Shown here: piece by piece, positions 32,920 to 42,486 of the stretch
Layout: each line of letters opens with the position of its first letter
Position numbering within the stretch: the stretch's first letter is position 1
Origin: Nemertoderma westbladi
Lineage: Eukaryota > Xenacoelomorpha > Nemertodermatida > Nemertodermatidae
Direction of reading: 5' to 3'
Assembly: GCA_032718475.1 (NCBI GenBank)
Contig: JAUCBJ010008891.1
Location: forward strand, 1-46,702
DNA: 46,702 nt
Notes under the pieces: model-generated
Databases searched by the model: none
The model's input: the letters and a program-made list of their open reading frames with translations, nothing else
Told to the model about the DNA's origin: nothing
Translations under genes and position numbers: made by a program

Positions 32920-34175
32920 TACGCGCTTTTGAAGACCTTTAGCAGTTTAACCTGCCAAATTTATATGTCTTTTGGTTTATAAATAGACTTTAGAAGATGA
33001 CAAATATTTAATACCAATAAACACAACATTAGCAGAAGCCAGCCTAGTGCGCGTCCATTCACCCGCTGGATATACCCGGGGGGCTGGATTCTGAGGGCTT
33101 AGATTATTATTGCAGTGTAAGCTTACTGTATTGTATTATTCGATTGATCGTTAATAAATAATTTCTGACTAATATTATTCACTTTCGGGAAATATTAACA
33201 GTTCCTTTAGGACGTGGCGCTCTATCTAGGTAAACAGAGATATGACTTATACTAATCACAACGGTAAGTCGGTAAGGCTTATGATTCACGTATGAGGCGC
33301 ATTCTTTAGGAAATGCTTAGTTATCAGTCACAATCATGCACACTACCGGTAACACACAATACTGCTTACTAATTTGCCGACCGTCAATGAATTTTATCAT
33401 ATATAAAGCGAACAGCAATTGACTCATGTAGGGCTTACCAAATAGCATTAAATTCACTACAAACCACAACAATATAAGTCGCAATTGCTATATATAACCC
33501 GTCTCTCTAACCTGTAGTGTATCAAGAAAATTGGGAAATTTGGGTTCTTTATAAATGTTCTCTAAATAATATTCAACCAAACAACAGCAAACCATTAAGA
33601 CGGTAGGTTAAGATATGATATGACAATGTACTGATATGGACCGATATGTGAGTTGTTATGAACCGATAACAGTTATACGCTCTATAATCTTAAGCCTACT
33701 AATGTTTCTTCTAAAGTCTGAAACGAATTGACTCTAGAGCCGTTGTTCCTGGCCTAGATAGCAATAACACAAAGTATCAAGTAAAAACAGTAAGACTGAA
33801 CACTCTCCTTATGATCGGCCGAAAAGCTACACGTCGACAGGAAAAATCGCTCTGATTGGCTCAAGCCAAACAAAGAACCATGCGTCCAATGGCTGTTTCC
33901 ATGTCAGCAACCAGCTGTTAGATGTCGTAATATGAATCATCACGGCTAAGCTGTGAAAGGTATTTGGTGCATTGCAGGTTTTTTGCCTTACCATGTCCGC
34001 TAAAACACGTATATAGCAGAATGACTTTTATGTCCGTTAAAACACCTGTAACGGTACCTTGCGGGCGAGGGGAATATATATACAGTTAGAGAACCTTTTT
34101 AGAGTATTCCAGCGCCTGGGGGGAAACTGGATTGCGAAGCAAAGGGGCCAGTTATATCCCACAGAAGCTTTTACA
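32918..34175 (-). repeat. 5' LTR of the BEL element
   Basis: This is the second 1258-bp copy, beginning TGTACGCGC and ending CTTTTACA on the plus strand. Being upstream of gag on the minus strand, it is the 5' LTR and should drive the element's transcript. It contains the duplicated motif GTGTTTTARCGGACAT (minus strand) and a CCAAT box. Confidence 0.93.
33855..33859 (-). promoter_or_regulatory. CCAAT box in the 5' LTR
   Basis: On the minus strand the sequence reads GAGCCAATCAGAGCG, a strong NF-Y-type site. The same CCAATCAGAG is found in the diverged left LTR at 2103, so the site has outlasted most of the surrounding LTR sequence. Confidence 0.45.
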
Positions 34176-34566
34176 TGCACCATATGCTGACCTTTTCTAC
34201 GTCTCGCTCGCGTACTTGCACTTAGATCATGGAGACCTCTAAACTGACTGTTGCTGGGGTGATTGACCTTTGACCTTGGACCCGCTGTAGTATTTTGTGA
34301 TTTATCGCTTAGAACACATCTCTCGGAATATTAATTACGTTGTACAATTATCACGAACGACTACACCTATGAATTTATAACATGTACAGCCTTTATTTCA
34401 AACTGAACACTGTTTTATTCCAAAGTTTGTAAAGTTCACATTGATTTTATCTATGTTGCGTCACGTATTTTATTGCTGCTTTTGTGTAATCCCTGTATAT
34501 ATTTTATGACCCAATAATCTGTGCTATATCGATTTTATTTGATTAAAAGAAATGAATGAATGAATT
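34176..34566 (+). mobile_element. LINE 3' UTR and tail, displaced by the BEL insertion
   Basis: The LINE 3' UTR that stops at 22084 appears to resume here. The segment ends with GATTAAAAG followed by (AATG) repeats at about 34541-34566, a typical short-repeat LINE tail. The 12.1 kb BEL element separates the two parts. The link rests on position and the tail, since no second copy of this LINE is in the window for comparison. Confidence 0.6.
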
Positions 34567-35015
34567 AATACCGTGGGACTAATATATTATTTGTGGCACC
34601 GTACTAATGTTCGACTTTCCCCATACATACACAATATATGCCGTCAATGCGTTATCTATAACCTTACCATCACTATCTATACTTATATGATACCGATATT
34701 TGGTTATTTTAATGATTGGTGCAGTTTTCTTTATTTCTACTACTAAAATACAGGTTTATGTACTCATCATCGATGCTTTTTATACCTCTATGACTTATTT
34801 TATTATAACAACGGTAATTTACCTGACCTAATTAATGGGATATTAGTAACCAGCTTCTCGTGTAATAATATGTACAATAATTGTTTATTATGTATCGCCA
34901 TTTCTCTATGTAACTATAACTAACCTACTATGTATAATAACTGTCAGTTTTTATTGTGCGGTGCACGTTTTACTCCATTAATATCAATTCTATTTGATTA
35001 AAGACAATGAATGAA
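34567..35015 (+). mobile_element. Second LINE-like 3' end
   Basis: TTGATTAAAGACAATGAATGAATAG near 34996 resembles the tail at 34541-34566 (TTGATTAAAAGAAATGAATGAATG). The sequence before it is AT-rich and non-coding. This is probably a short 3' fragment of a related LINE lying head-to-tail with the first. The 5' limit is not defined. Confidence 0.4.
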
Positions 35016-35190
35016 TAGAGATAATTTAACTCTGCATAACAATAATAAACATACTGTAGGCCTATAGTAAGTATTTATGAAAAAGGTTAATTATATAAAA
35101 AAAATTAATTGATTACATAATTTTATGATAATTTCTTTATAACTCGCACATTAAATATAATGTAAATTTTTCGTACAATAATTAACTTAC

Positions 35191-35409
35191 CCTCGTATGT
35201 TGCCCCTGACAACCAATCTAACAACTGCTTTCTCGCCCCTGGCTTAACGTAGTTGGCTACAGCCCTGTTAGTTTCTCGTCGCTTTTTCCATAATTGGAAT
35301 GCGGCTGAGGCATCCGTAATAGATCCATTAGTGTTTACAGACGCGTCCATGGCAACCCGGGCATCCGAATGTTTGCTGTCGTCTAACATCTTCTGAACAA
35401 TAGCGCGAT
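35191..35409 (-). CDS. Host gene exon C (internal exon, unidentified protein)
   Basis: The 219-bp exon lies between an acceptor AAATAG at 35410 and a strong donor AGG|GTAAGT at 35190. It enters and leaves in phase 1. Joined to exon B it reads EKDRAIVQKMLDDSKHSD and continues through ASAAFQLWKKRRETNRAV to WLSGATYEG. The protein is hydrophilic and probably helical; I do not recognise the family. It has no stop in frame and ordinary codon use, unlike the surrounding AT-rich DNA. The next exon downstream (below 35191) was not found; the BEL and LINE insertions may lie in that intron. Confidence 0.72.
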
Positions 35410-36194
35410 CTATTTAAAATAATACGGTATGAACTTACTAAAATTTATAATTTCAATATATTTTTTATATATTGTAATGAAATATTGCACGATAAATAAA
35501 TATTGGTCTATTATTCAAGAGCGCCCTTCTAGGCTTATAGGGCTGTAAAAGTTAAGCAGCCAACCGGCAGTCTCAACCTCTCCCAACAACGACAAATACA
35601 GTATAATACTCTAACAGCATATGACTCTCGTTTATTGTTTTTGTAAGAATAACCATCTACTTGAATCTCTTCCCTTCAATAGATATTTAACTTTAACGAT
35701 CGAAATAATGGTTGTCGGATTTGGTTTCCTTACGACCAGTGGTTGCTTAAATGATCCAGGCCCACGGCACTTCTTCGTTGATTCTCAATTGAATTAGCTT
35801 TACCTATAATATTTCTAACCCTCGCTTATTGTTTTGGTTCCCCCTATTCGCCTCTATCACAATGTCCCTTTACTTACTAAATAATAGGATAAAAAAACTA
35901 AAATCAATACTAAATAGATCTGCCCTTCCTTGGACATAAACAACAGTAGTTTATTAATATCAACATCGTGCAAATTGGTATAATATAGGACTACGTAGGA
36001 ATATCAACAGTAGGCCTAATGTCTCCTTTATGTAGACTATGGACCGACGTACAGTAGCCTACCTACCACAGTTAGTTGTTGTCGTGCTATTGCATATTAT
36101 ATTACGCTTACATTGCATACAATTACAGCATATTGTATAATTTTATTGTTATTATATAACAGACCCAGTCTCACCAGTTACATGCAGTACGTAC
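35410..36194. other. Intron between exons B and C, with a tiny LINE relic
   Basis: AT-rich sequence. Near 35515-35555 the minus strand reads QPYKPRRALL, resembling a motif in the C-terminal region of CR1/L2-like LINE proteins. It is too short to be sure. Nothing else was recognised. Confidence 0.5.
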
Positions 36195-36260
36195 CCTTTT
36201 CATTTGCATTTTTCATCCATGCCTCTGTCGCTTGTCGCATGACTGGAGTGAAGGCACGCA
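36195..36260 (-). CDS. Host gene exon B (66-bp internal exon)
   Basis: An acceptor GGTGCAG ends at 36261 and a donor AAGG|GTACGT starts at 36194. The exon is phase 1 at both ends (2 + 63 + 1 bases). It encodes RAFTPVMRQATEAWMKNANEK. Splicing to exon A gives the codon junction AAG G|TG, and to exon C AAG G|AT, so the frame stays open across all three exons. The match of phases on both sides is the main evidence for such a short exon. Confidence 0.68.
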
Positions 36261-36821
36261 CTGCACCCTTCGGGAATTAACAAAAATAATACGCTTTAAT
36301 ATCATAATATTGATAATATTCGCAATATTTACATCGATACACATAAATAACAACAATTTACCGTAGCCTACAGTATTTCACGACATAATTATTAGTTTTT
36401 TTTCCCGCGTTGTTGATATATGGAACAAAGTACCTGTAGAAGTACTGTAGTTCACTCCACTAATATAATTTTATTTAAGTCTAAAAGATATCGACATTTT
36501 TACGAAATATATAATAATACTTATATAGCGATAACTACGTATTTTATTTTTTTAGCTTTAGTACACTTAGCACAAGTATTTCTTATGATTAATTTACTAG
36601 CACTACTGTATGTTACATTTTTGTGAATTATTATAAGTCAATTTTTGCCTTAAGGTCTTTACAGTCGTTACTGGTTTCTCTAAACCTCGTTGAAGTTCTC
36701 CCTTTTTTTTAATATTTTAATTTACTAAATGATCTAATATAATAATAATACTGTAATAATATATGACAGTACACGTTTTAAAAAATATAAATTTTGCGAT
36801 TCAATATTTGAAAACACGTCC
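36261..36821. other. Intron sequence, nothing recognised
   Basis: AT-rich DNA with short poly-T runs. No coding frame with homology, no repeat unit and no RNA gene was seen. Confidence 0.5.
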
Positions 36822-37480
36822 AAATAATAACAACAACAATAATAACACTTTATTCAATATTCATATACAGTACATAATATACTTTGTCATAGATATATAG
36901 ATTTATTTATACATTATGTACAATGTACCGGTATAAAGGTATTGTCCAACATAACATATAGGATTACCCCTAAAGCTTTGCAGCTTATTTCCAAGAGGGT
37001 CCTTTATGTTACTTGGTTACAAATACAATATTACACTACGCAAACCTAAAACCAATGTAAACGTAATTACACTATGTACATGTACAACTTTACCGAGAGC
37101 GTGACAATGTCCGACTCAACGATAAAGATGTAATGTACAGAACAATTTATTATAAAACGTAATTACAGTATAAATAGTAAATAATTAATAAACTAATAAC
37201 TTACTGTTGGACTATTGTACCTATTTTTACATTGCACACTGAGGTGAGATTTAACTGCAGATTTAAAAGACTGTTGATTATCTATGTTTTTAATTTCATT
37301 AGGCAGAGCGTACCAATTTTTAATACCGTTAAAAAATAAAGTATCAGATTCAAAGGATTTACAATTCGGGAGGTAGAAGTTTGAAGCACTAGCTCTGGTA
37401 CTGTAAGAGTGTGTATCGCGTACTCTGTTGAATTTTGTTTTAGGTAATTGGGACATTTACCACTATACACTATTATTATT
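36822..37480 (-). mobile_element. LINE 3' fragment with frameshifted ORF2 C-terminus
   Basis: On the minus strand, 37456-37193 encodes a LINE ORF2 C-terminus: HSYSTRASASNFYLPNCKSF, then FFNGIKNWYALPNEIKN and SFKSAVKSHL. These match the conserved end region (HSYNTR, WNSLP, FKR.LK) of CR1/L2-type elements. The preceding stretch, YSGKCPNYLKQ, is in another frame, showing a frameshift. The 3' UTR ends in AATAAAGTG and a TTATTG-rich tail at about 36822-36850. It is a dead, 5'-truncated copy within the intron between exons A and B. Confidence 0.75.
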
Positions 37481-37957
37481 CATTTCACATTATACTGTCT
37501 GCTAACTTTGTTTATTCTGGTCGTATCTACGATCGCTTTATCAACAAGTCCCGTTGGTTTTGTTCTCGCTTCTTTTCGACGAAGTTTGTCCGGTAATTTT
37601 AAGTCTGATGACTCATCGACTGCAACAATAATATTTAAATACATTCAGAAAGCGAATCTGAAGGTGATACCTGTGTAGGCCTACATACTATTAGTGGTCG
37701 GCCTAAAGTACTTGCACTATTCCAACGTTCACTACATCAGATTGATTGAAATAGCCGACAAATATTGTTAAATATAGCTTAAAATTATCAAACCGACCCA
37801 AACCCATACCCAAAATCCACTACCCAAACTACAGTATCTGTCCACCTAATCCGCACCGGTATGCCTACACACACATTTAGCTACTGTAAGCTAATCGTCA
37901 CAGAGTGTTAACTCATGCTGCGCGAAAGCTCTCATATCGTGTATTCAATAAGCTCAC
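37481..37957. other. Intron sequence, nothing recognised
   Basis: Non-repetitive intron DNA between the LINE fragment and exon A. The plus-strand open frame at 37448-37678 has no recognisable similarity and overlaps the LINE edge, so I do not call it. Confidence 0.45.
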
Positions 37958-38082
37958 CCTTATAAGGTTCTTCGAACTTCTTGGCTTTCGACGCATCTGG
38001 TATTCCAGCGACATCAGCTATTTGTAGTTTAAATGGTTCGTTTATCACAGGTAAGTCGTGTAAATGGGTTACAAGGAAAACA
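37958..38082 (-). CDS. Host gene exon A (internal exon)
   Basis: The 125-bp exon follows a pyrimidine-rich acceptor TTTTATTTTCAG ending at 38083 and ends at the donor AAGG|GTGAGC (37957). It encodes 41 whole codons, opening VFLVTHLHDLPVINEPF and closing KKFEEPYK, with one base on each side (enters after two bases of the previous codon, leaves in phase 1). It splices in frame to exon B. I do not recognise the protein. No upstream exon was found to the right, where the minisatellite begins within 30 bp. Confidence 0.72.
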
Positions 38083-38107
38083 CTGAAAATAAAAACAAAA
38101 GCTTGAA

Positions 38108-38330
38108 ATAGGCCTAACCACTAACCATTACCGTACAAATAGGCCTAACCACTAACCATTACCGTACTAATAGGCCTAACCACTAACCATTACCGTATAA
38201 ATAGGCCTAACCACTAACCATTACCGTACAAATAGGCCTAACCACTAACCATTACCGTACAAATAGGCCTAACCACTAACCATTACCGTACAAATAGGCC
38301 TAACCACTAACCATTACCGTATAAATAAAA
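38108..38330. repeat. 31-bp minisatellite, left block (~7 units)
   Basis: The unit is ATAGGCCTAACCACTAACC followed by ATTACCGTACAA, 31 bp. Variation is mostly in the last four bases (ACAA, ACTA or ATAA). The block sits in the intron just upstream of exon A and is split from its right half by a SINE. Confidence 0.95.
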
Positions 38331-38341
38331 AAAAGTAAAAA

Positions 38342-38606
38342 GTAAATTTTCTTCGGCCGCTAGACCAGGGATTACGCACAAAGTTTGACGACTTATTTCC
38401 AGTGCGGTCCCCCCAGAACTTTACTCCCCAGAGGAAACTCCAGTACTCATTTAGCTACCACTTAAGGATGCAAGGCAGAGATGCGCCCTGGCTGGTCCCT
38501 TTAAGCATTCGTGCCGAAACGAAAACTGCCCTGGCCCATGTGAGGATCGAACCCACGACCTACAGGAGATGTGAATTCAATGCAACCACTACACAAAGGT
38601 GGAACC
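38342..38606 (-). mobile_element. tRNA-derived SINE inside the minisatellite
   Basis: On the minus strand the head contains an A-box-like TAGTGGTTGCA (38581-38591) and a B box GGTTCGATCC (38544-38553), spaced as in a tRNA-type pol III promoter. About 190 bp of unrelated body follows, ending in an A/T-rich stretch near 38342. Minisatellite units flank both sides, so the SINE inserted into the array. I could not define a target-site duplication. Confidence 0.7.
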
Positions 38607-38607
38607 T

Positions 38608-39027
38608 AAATAGGCCTAACCACTAACCATTACCGTACTAATAGGCCTAACCACTAACCATTACCGTACAAATAGGCCTAACCACTAACCATTACCGTAA
38701 TAAATAAGCCTAACCACTAACCATTACCGTACTAATAGGCCTAACCACTAACCATTATCGTACTAATAGGCCTAACCACTAACCATTACCGTATAAATAA
38801 GCCTAACCACTAACCATTACCGTACAAATAGGCCTAACCACTAACCATTACCGTACTAATAGGCCTAACCACTAACCATTACCGTATAAATAGGCCTAAC
38901 CACTAACCATTACCGTACAAATAGGCCTAACCACTAACCATTACCGTATAAATAGGCCTAACCACTAACCATTACCGTATATATAGGCCTAACCACTAAC
39001 CATTACCGTACAAATAGGCCTAACCAT
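38608..39027. repeat. 31-bp minisatellite, right block (~14 units)
   Basis: Same unit as at 38108-38330, with two units carrying AATAAGCC for AATAGGCC. The last unit stops in AGGCCTAACCATGG. A 22-bp palindrome (39035-39056, TAAATATAGA-TC-TCTATATTTA) follows, then a final degenerate unit near 39082. Confidence 0.95.
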
Positions 39028-40480
39028 GGAATATTAAATATAGATCTCTATATTTAGACTCAATATTTAGTATTGCATGGTCTAACCACTAACCAGTACC
39101 GTACAAAAAAGCCTGTGGCATATACGTTTCAATAATTATTGTTCAACTTATAGTATGGTATTGACAGAAGTCATATTCTTGTTACATTATACACAACACA
39201 ACCATGAATCACATTTATTGTTGATTTCTTATATACAGTATATACGGCCAATACGGGAATATATAGACTTTCCTAGAAAATATTTAGAGTCAAATATGTA
39301 ATAATACAACACGTAAAGATTGCACAAATAGTCCTAAGAAAAATATCTTTAAATGAGAAAAATAATACTAATATTGTTTGTTAATAGTTAGAGGATAAGG
39401 TATATGAAGTGTGTCTACTTTAAATGCGAAAATAATGTATATATATGTGACGGTAATATAATAATGTGAAAAGTTGGCATAGGCCTACTGTACAGTACAG
39501 TACAATACTGTATATAAATATTAGGTGCCCAGTTTGTCATTAAAGAAAATAATAAATATTGTCGATCGTTGAAATGAGAAAATAATAAATATTGTCGATC
39601 GTTGAAATGAGAAAATAATACTAATATAACGTTACCTGTGAGGCTAATATAAATAAATTGGATGTGAATACAGTAGTTTGTCGTTAAATAAATATATAAA
39701 TAATGTACATCTTTAAAGGAGAAATTAATAACAATCCTTAAAGGAGAAATTAATAACAATCCTATATTCTAAGAACATCGGAAAATAAGCATATAATGTA
39801 CGTAATGTTAGGTGTATAGATATAATCAATAAATATATAAAAATATAAAAATAAAAATCGTCATAATTAGATTTTATAATTTTTTGCAATTAACTAAATA
39901 GTATTACTGTAGTTGGTATGTCGGCGGGATTAAATAGACAAGGCGAGGCCCGAGGGTGGGTTAGTCTGGCGTGATTGTTTGCGGTGTTGAATGAGTTTGT
40001 TGACGTAGGTTGGTGCTCCCGATCTCTGGGGAGGCGCAAGTTCATGAGAACTCGTGCGGATTCGTGAAAACGTTATTATGTATGCCGATAAGTACATTTT
40101 ATTGTAAGCAGAGGGTCTTGATAGTCTTGGGTGAATGGAAAAGGTAAGCACAATGTATTTTGTCTTGCCCTTATTTGCCTTTTTGTGACGGGATCCGAGA
40201 ATCCCGACCGGTGTGGTTTATGTACGCGTCCCCGCCGTGCGAATGAAAAGATAATAGTTTGTTGTTCTAACGTTATCAATGTGGAAATATATATGTGTAA
40301 TATAGGGTGATAGTAGATAGCAAGCACAGTTGACCGGTAAAATATAGGTTATAGTTGGTGACGGCGGTGACGGTTATAAAATATCACCGTACTGCCCTGA
40401 CTGAATGACTGAGTAAACTAAACTGTAAACTGAACACCAACCGGTAATATATCACACCACGTTCGCCTTATTACTCAGCT
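39028..40480. other. Non-coding spacer with small duplications
   Basis: AT-rich DNA. A 33-bp unit (AGAAAATAATAAATATTGTC...) is repeated at 39544-39576 and 39577-39609, and a 26-bp unit (AAAGGAGAAATTAATAACAA...) at about 39713-39763. A dyad CGGTGA...TCACCG occurs near 40365-40389. From about 39900 base composition becomes GC-richer. No gene was recognised. Confidence 0.6.
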
Positions 40481-40636
40481 GATGCCTTTCCTGTCCCCCC
40501 ATTGGTTGATTGCCTACTTCTCGCCTTCAGCTCTGCGGGGGTGTTTCCCCCCCGCTGCTGTTACTCTCTCTCCTTGAGGTAGCCTGACCTCTAACCTCTA
40601 TTGTGTAAGGCCCTTTGGGGTTTGTCGTCCCCGTTT

Positions 40637-40686
40637 ATTGGGGGTGATACGAGGTTGATTGGCAATCAACCTCGTACTCCCCAATA
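40637..40686. other. Long near-perfect hairpin
   Basis: TACGAGGTTGATTG and its exact complement CAATCAACCTCGTA face each other around a single base at 40662. An outer arm ATTGGGG / CCCCAAT extends the stem past a small internal loop. This is a ~21-bp stem overall. Function unknown. Confidence 0.85.
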
Positions 40687-40762
40687 TTGCTTAAAGGCGA
40701 TCTCTCCCACTTTATGGGGGTTGGTGAGGCGGAATTGAATACGCTCACACTCCCCCCCCCCC

Positions 40763-40791
40763 ATGCTATCTTCCCGGTGAGAAGATAGCAT
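40763..40791. other. 11-bp perfect hairpin
   Basis: ATGCTATCTTC (40763-40773) pairs with GAAGATAGCAT (40781-40791) across a 7-base loop. It follows a run of about 12 C residues and lies about 80 bp after the longer hairpin. Confidence 0.85.
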
Positions 40792-41019
40792 CCACCTCAA
40801 AGTGCGCTACAATTCCACTGGAACTCGATCTACTATCGGGTGTGGGGTGGAGTTATTTTCTTGGAGTCGGCTTTCCAGGCCGCTCCCTGTGGGTATGATA
40901 ACGCAACCCAGTCTTAGTGCAACTTCCTATCTTGCACAAAGACATCTGACGTCTCGTGTCGAGCCAATTGTGGACTCTCACACAATTTTAAAAGCTCTCA
41001 CTCTGCTCTAAACTTCTCA

Positions 41020-41525
41020 CTCTAACTCCGCTCTTACTCTCTCCCCACACCTGAATCGCACTCTAACTTCTCTCTCGCCAACAGCTCCTCTCACTATCTC
41101 TGTGCTCCTGTACTGTGCTATCGTACTATCTAACTCTCTAACTTACTAACTACTTGCTATCTTCTAACTCTCTAGATTACTAACTACCTACTATCTAACT
41201 TTCGTACTACTTATTACTTTCTAGCTTCTCTAACTCTAGCTAACTCCTAACTCTACTAGAACTCTCCAACTCTCTACTAACTCTAACTCTACTAGCTCTA
41301 ACTAGAACCCTCTAACTCTCTACTAACTCTTCTAAGTCTACTAACTCTAACTCTACTAACTCCTAACTCTACTAGCTCTAACTAACTCCTAACTCTCTTC
41401 TAACTCTACTAGCTCTAACTAACTCCTAACTCTCTCCTAACTCTACTAGCTCTAACTAGAACTCTCTAACTCTCTACTAACTCTAACTCTACTAGCTCTA
41501 ACTAGAACTCTCTAACTAAGTCTAC
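41020..41525. repeat. Degenerate pyrimidine-rich repeat tract
   Basis: About 500 bp made of variants of CTAACTCTACTAGCTCTAACT in irregular order. The opposite strand is correspondingly purine-rich. No coding content. Confidence 0.85.
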
Positions 41526-41540
41526 TCCGCTTACTACTTT

Positions 41541-41810
41541 CTACGTGGCGCTTTTGGTGCCCACAAAACCTCTACTACTACCTCCATCTACGTGGCACTT
41601 GCGGTGCCCACAACCACTCTCTGCTACTACTTCCATCTACGTGGCGCTTCCGGTGCCCACAACCACTCTCTCCTACTACTTTCTACGTGGCGCTTCCGGT
41701 GCCCACAACCACTCTCTTGCTACTTTCTATGTGGCGCTTCCGGTGCCCACAACCTCTCTACTACTACTTTCTACGTGGCGCTTCCGGTGCCCACAACCCT
41801 TCTGCTACTC
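41541..41810. repeat. ~45-50 bp tandem repeat, six copies
   Basis: Units start at 41541, 41588, 41638, 41683, 41727 and 41771. Each has CTACGTGGCGCTTCCGGTGC then CCACAACC and a variable CT-rich spacer. Spacing varies from 44 to 50 bp, so open frames across it are incidental. Confidence 0.92.
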
Positions 41811-41829
41811 GTGGCATGTTATATGCCAC
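41811..41829. other. 7-bp perfect hairpin closing the repeat
   Basis: GTGGCAT and ATGCCAC pair across GTTAT. The arm GTGGC echoes the GTGGC core of the adjacent repeat units. Confidence 0.6.
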
Positions 41830-42486
41830 ACTCCCTTACCTGCCGACTTCTAACCTAACTAACTTCTGCCTAACTTTCTAACTAAATTTCTGACTACTAC
41901 TTACTAAATTTCTACTTTTCTACTAAGTTTCTAATTTCTACCGTACTCCGAGTGTATTCGTTGGATCCGCCGTGAATTGAGTTTCGCACTCCTCCGCGCG
42001 GGTTTAATGTGTCTGCGGGGTGCGCGTTCTGCACGGAATCGACCGGTACGCTGCGAGACTCCGATACAGATGTCCAACTCGGACACCGACACGTCGCCAT
42101 ACCCATAGGCGACTAAATCACCTGTCTGCATGTCCAGGTGTTGAAATGCGCATCACAACTCTATTAGGCCTACTTTTAGTAATATACTGCTATTTTTATG
42201 TAGGCCTATATTGTTATTGTTTATACTTGTTACCTAGGCTACATCAGCTGGTGGTGGGACAATGTTTGTTTTTATATATTATTTATATTGATAATACAAA
42301 TTTATTGAAAGTAACAAAAAAAAAAAAATTCTACTTACTATCTTCTACTAACTATTATTTAATTATTTTATTATTTATTTTTAATTAAATAATTATTTGT
42401 GTGGGAAGGGCGTCTCGCCCTCATTCCCACCCCCCTCAGTCCAAAACATTGGACGACTAAACCCTCATCTAACTAGGGCGATTCTT
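41830..42486. other. Non-coding or decayed sequence
   Basis: A minus-strand open frame at 42131-41931 (starting MQTGDLVAYGYGDVSVSEL) is GC-rich and may be a retroelement remnant, but I recognise no family. From 42140 the DNA is AT-rich with a run of 13 A near 42317. No other feature was seen. Confidence 0.4.

Larger units (their letters stand above)
22085..34175 (-). mobile_element. BEL/Pao LTR retrotransposon, complete ends, lacking polymerase
   Basis: The element is 12.1 kb long and reads right to left. In order it has a 5' LTR (34175-32918), a repeat-rich leader, a gag-protease ORF (30651-26500), AT-rich internal DNA, a broken zinc-knuckle ORF (24868-23369), a purine tract and a 3' LTR (23342-22085). 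The gag, double CCHC and DSGS protease domains with the NPADIASRG motif identify BEL/Pao. Reverse transcriptase, most of RNase H and integrase are absent. The LTRs have equal length and I saw only three differing bases. It sits in the 3' UTR of a LINE. The flanks share only TGC (22082-22084 and 34176-34178), so no clean 4-6 bp target duplication is visible. Confidence 0.88.

Noticed and set aside
22079-34181. 5-bp target-site duplication of the BEL element
   Set aside because: The flanks are CTTGC and TGCAC; only TGC is shared.
38402-38626. Plus-strand 74-codon open frame
   Set aside because: It is antisense to the tRNA-derived SINE.
41545-41881. Three overlapping plus-strand open frames with a GAHN period
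   Set aside because: They arise from the ~45-50 bp tandem repeat. The spacing is not a multiple of three, so all frames look alike.
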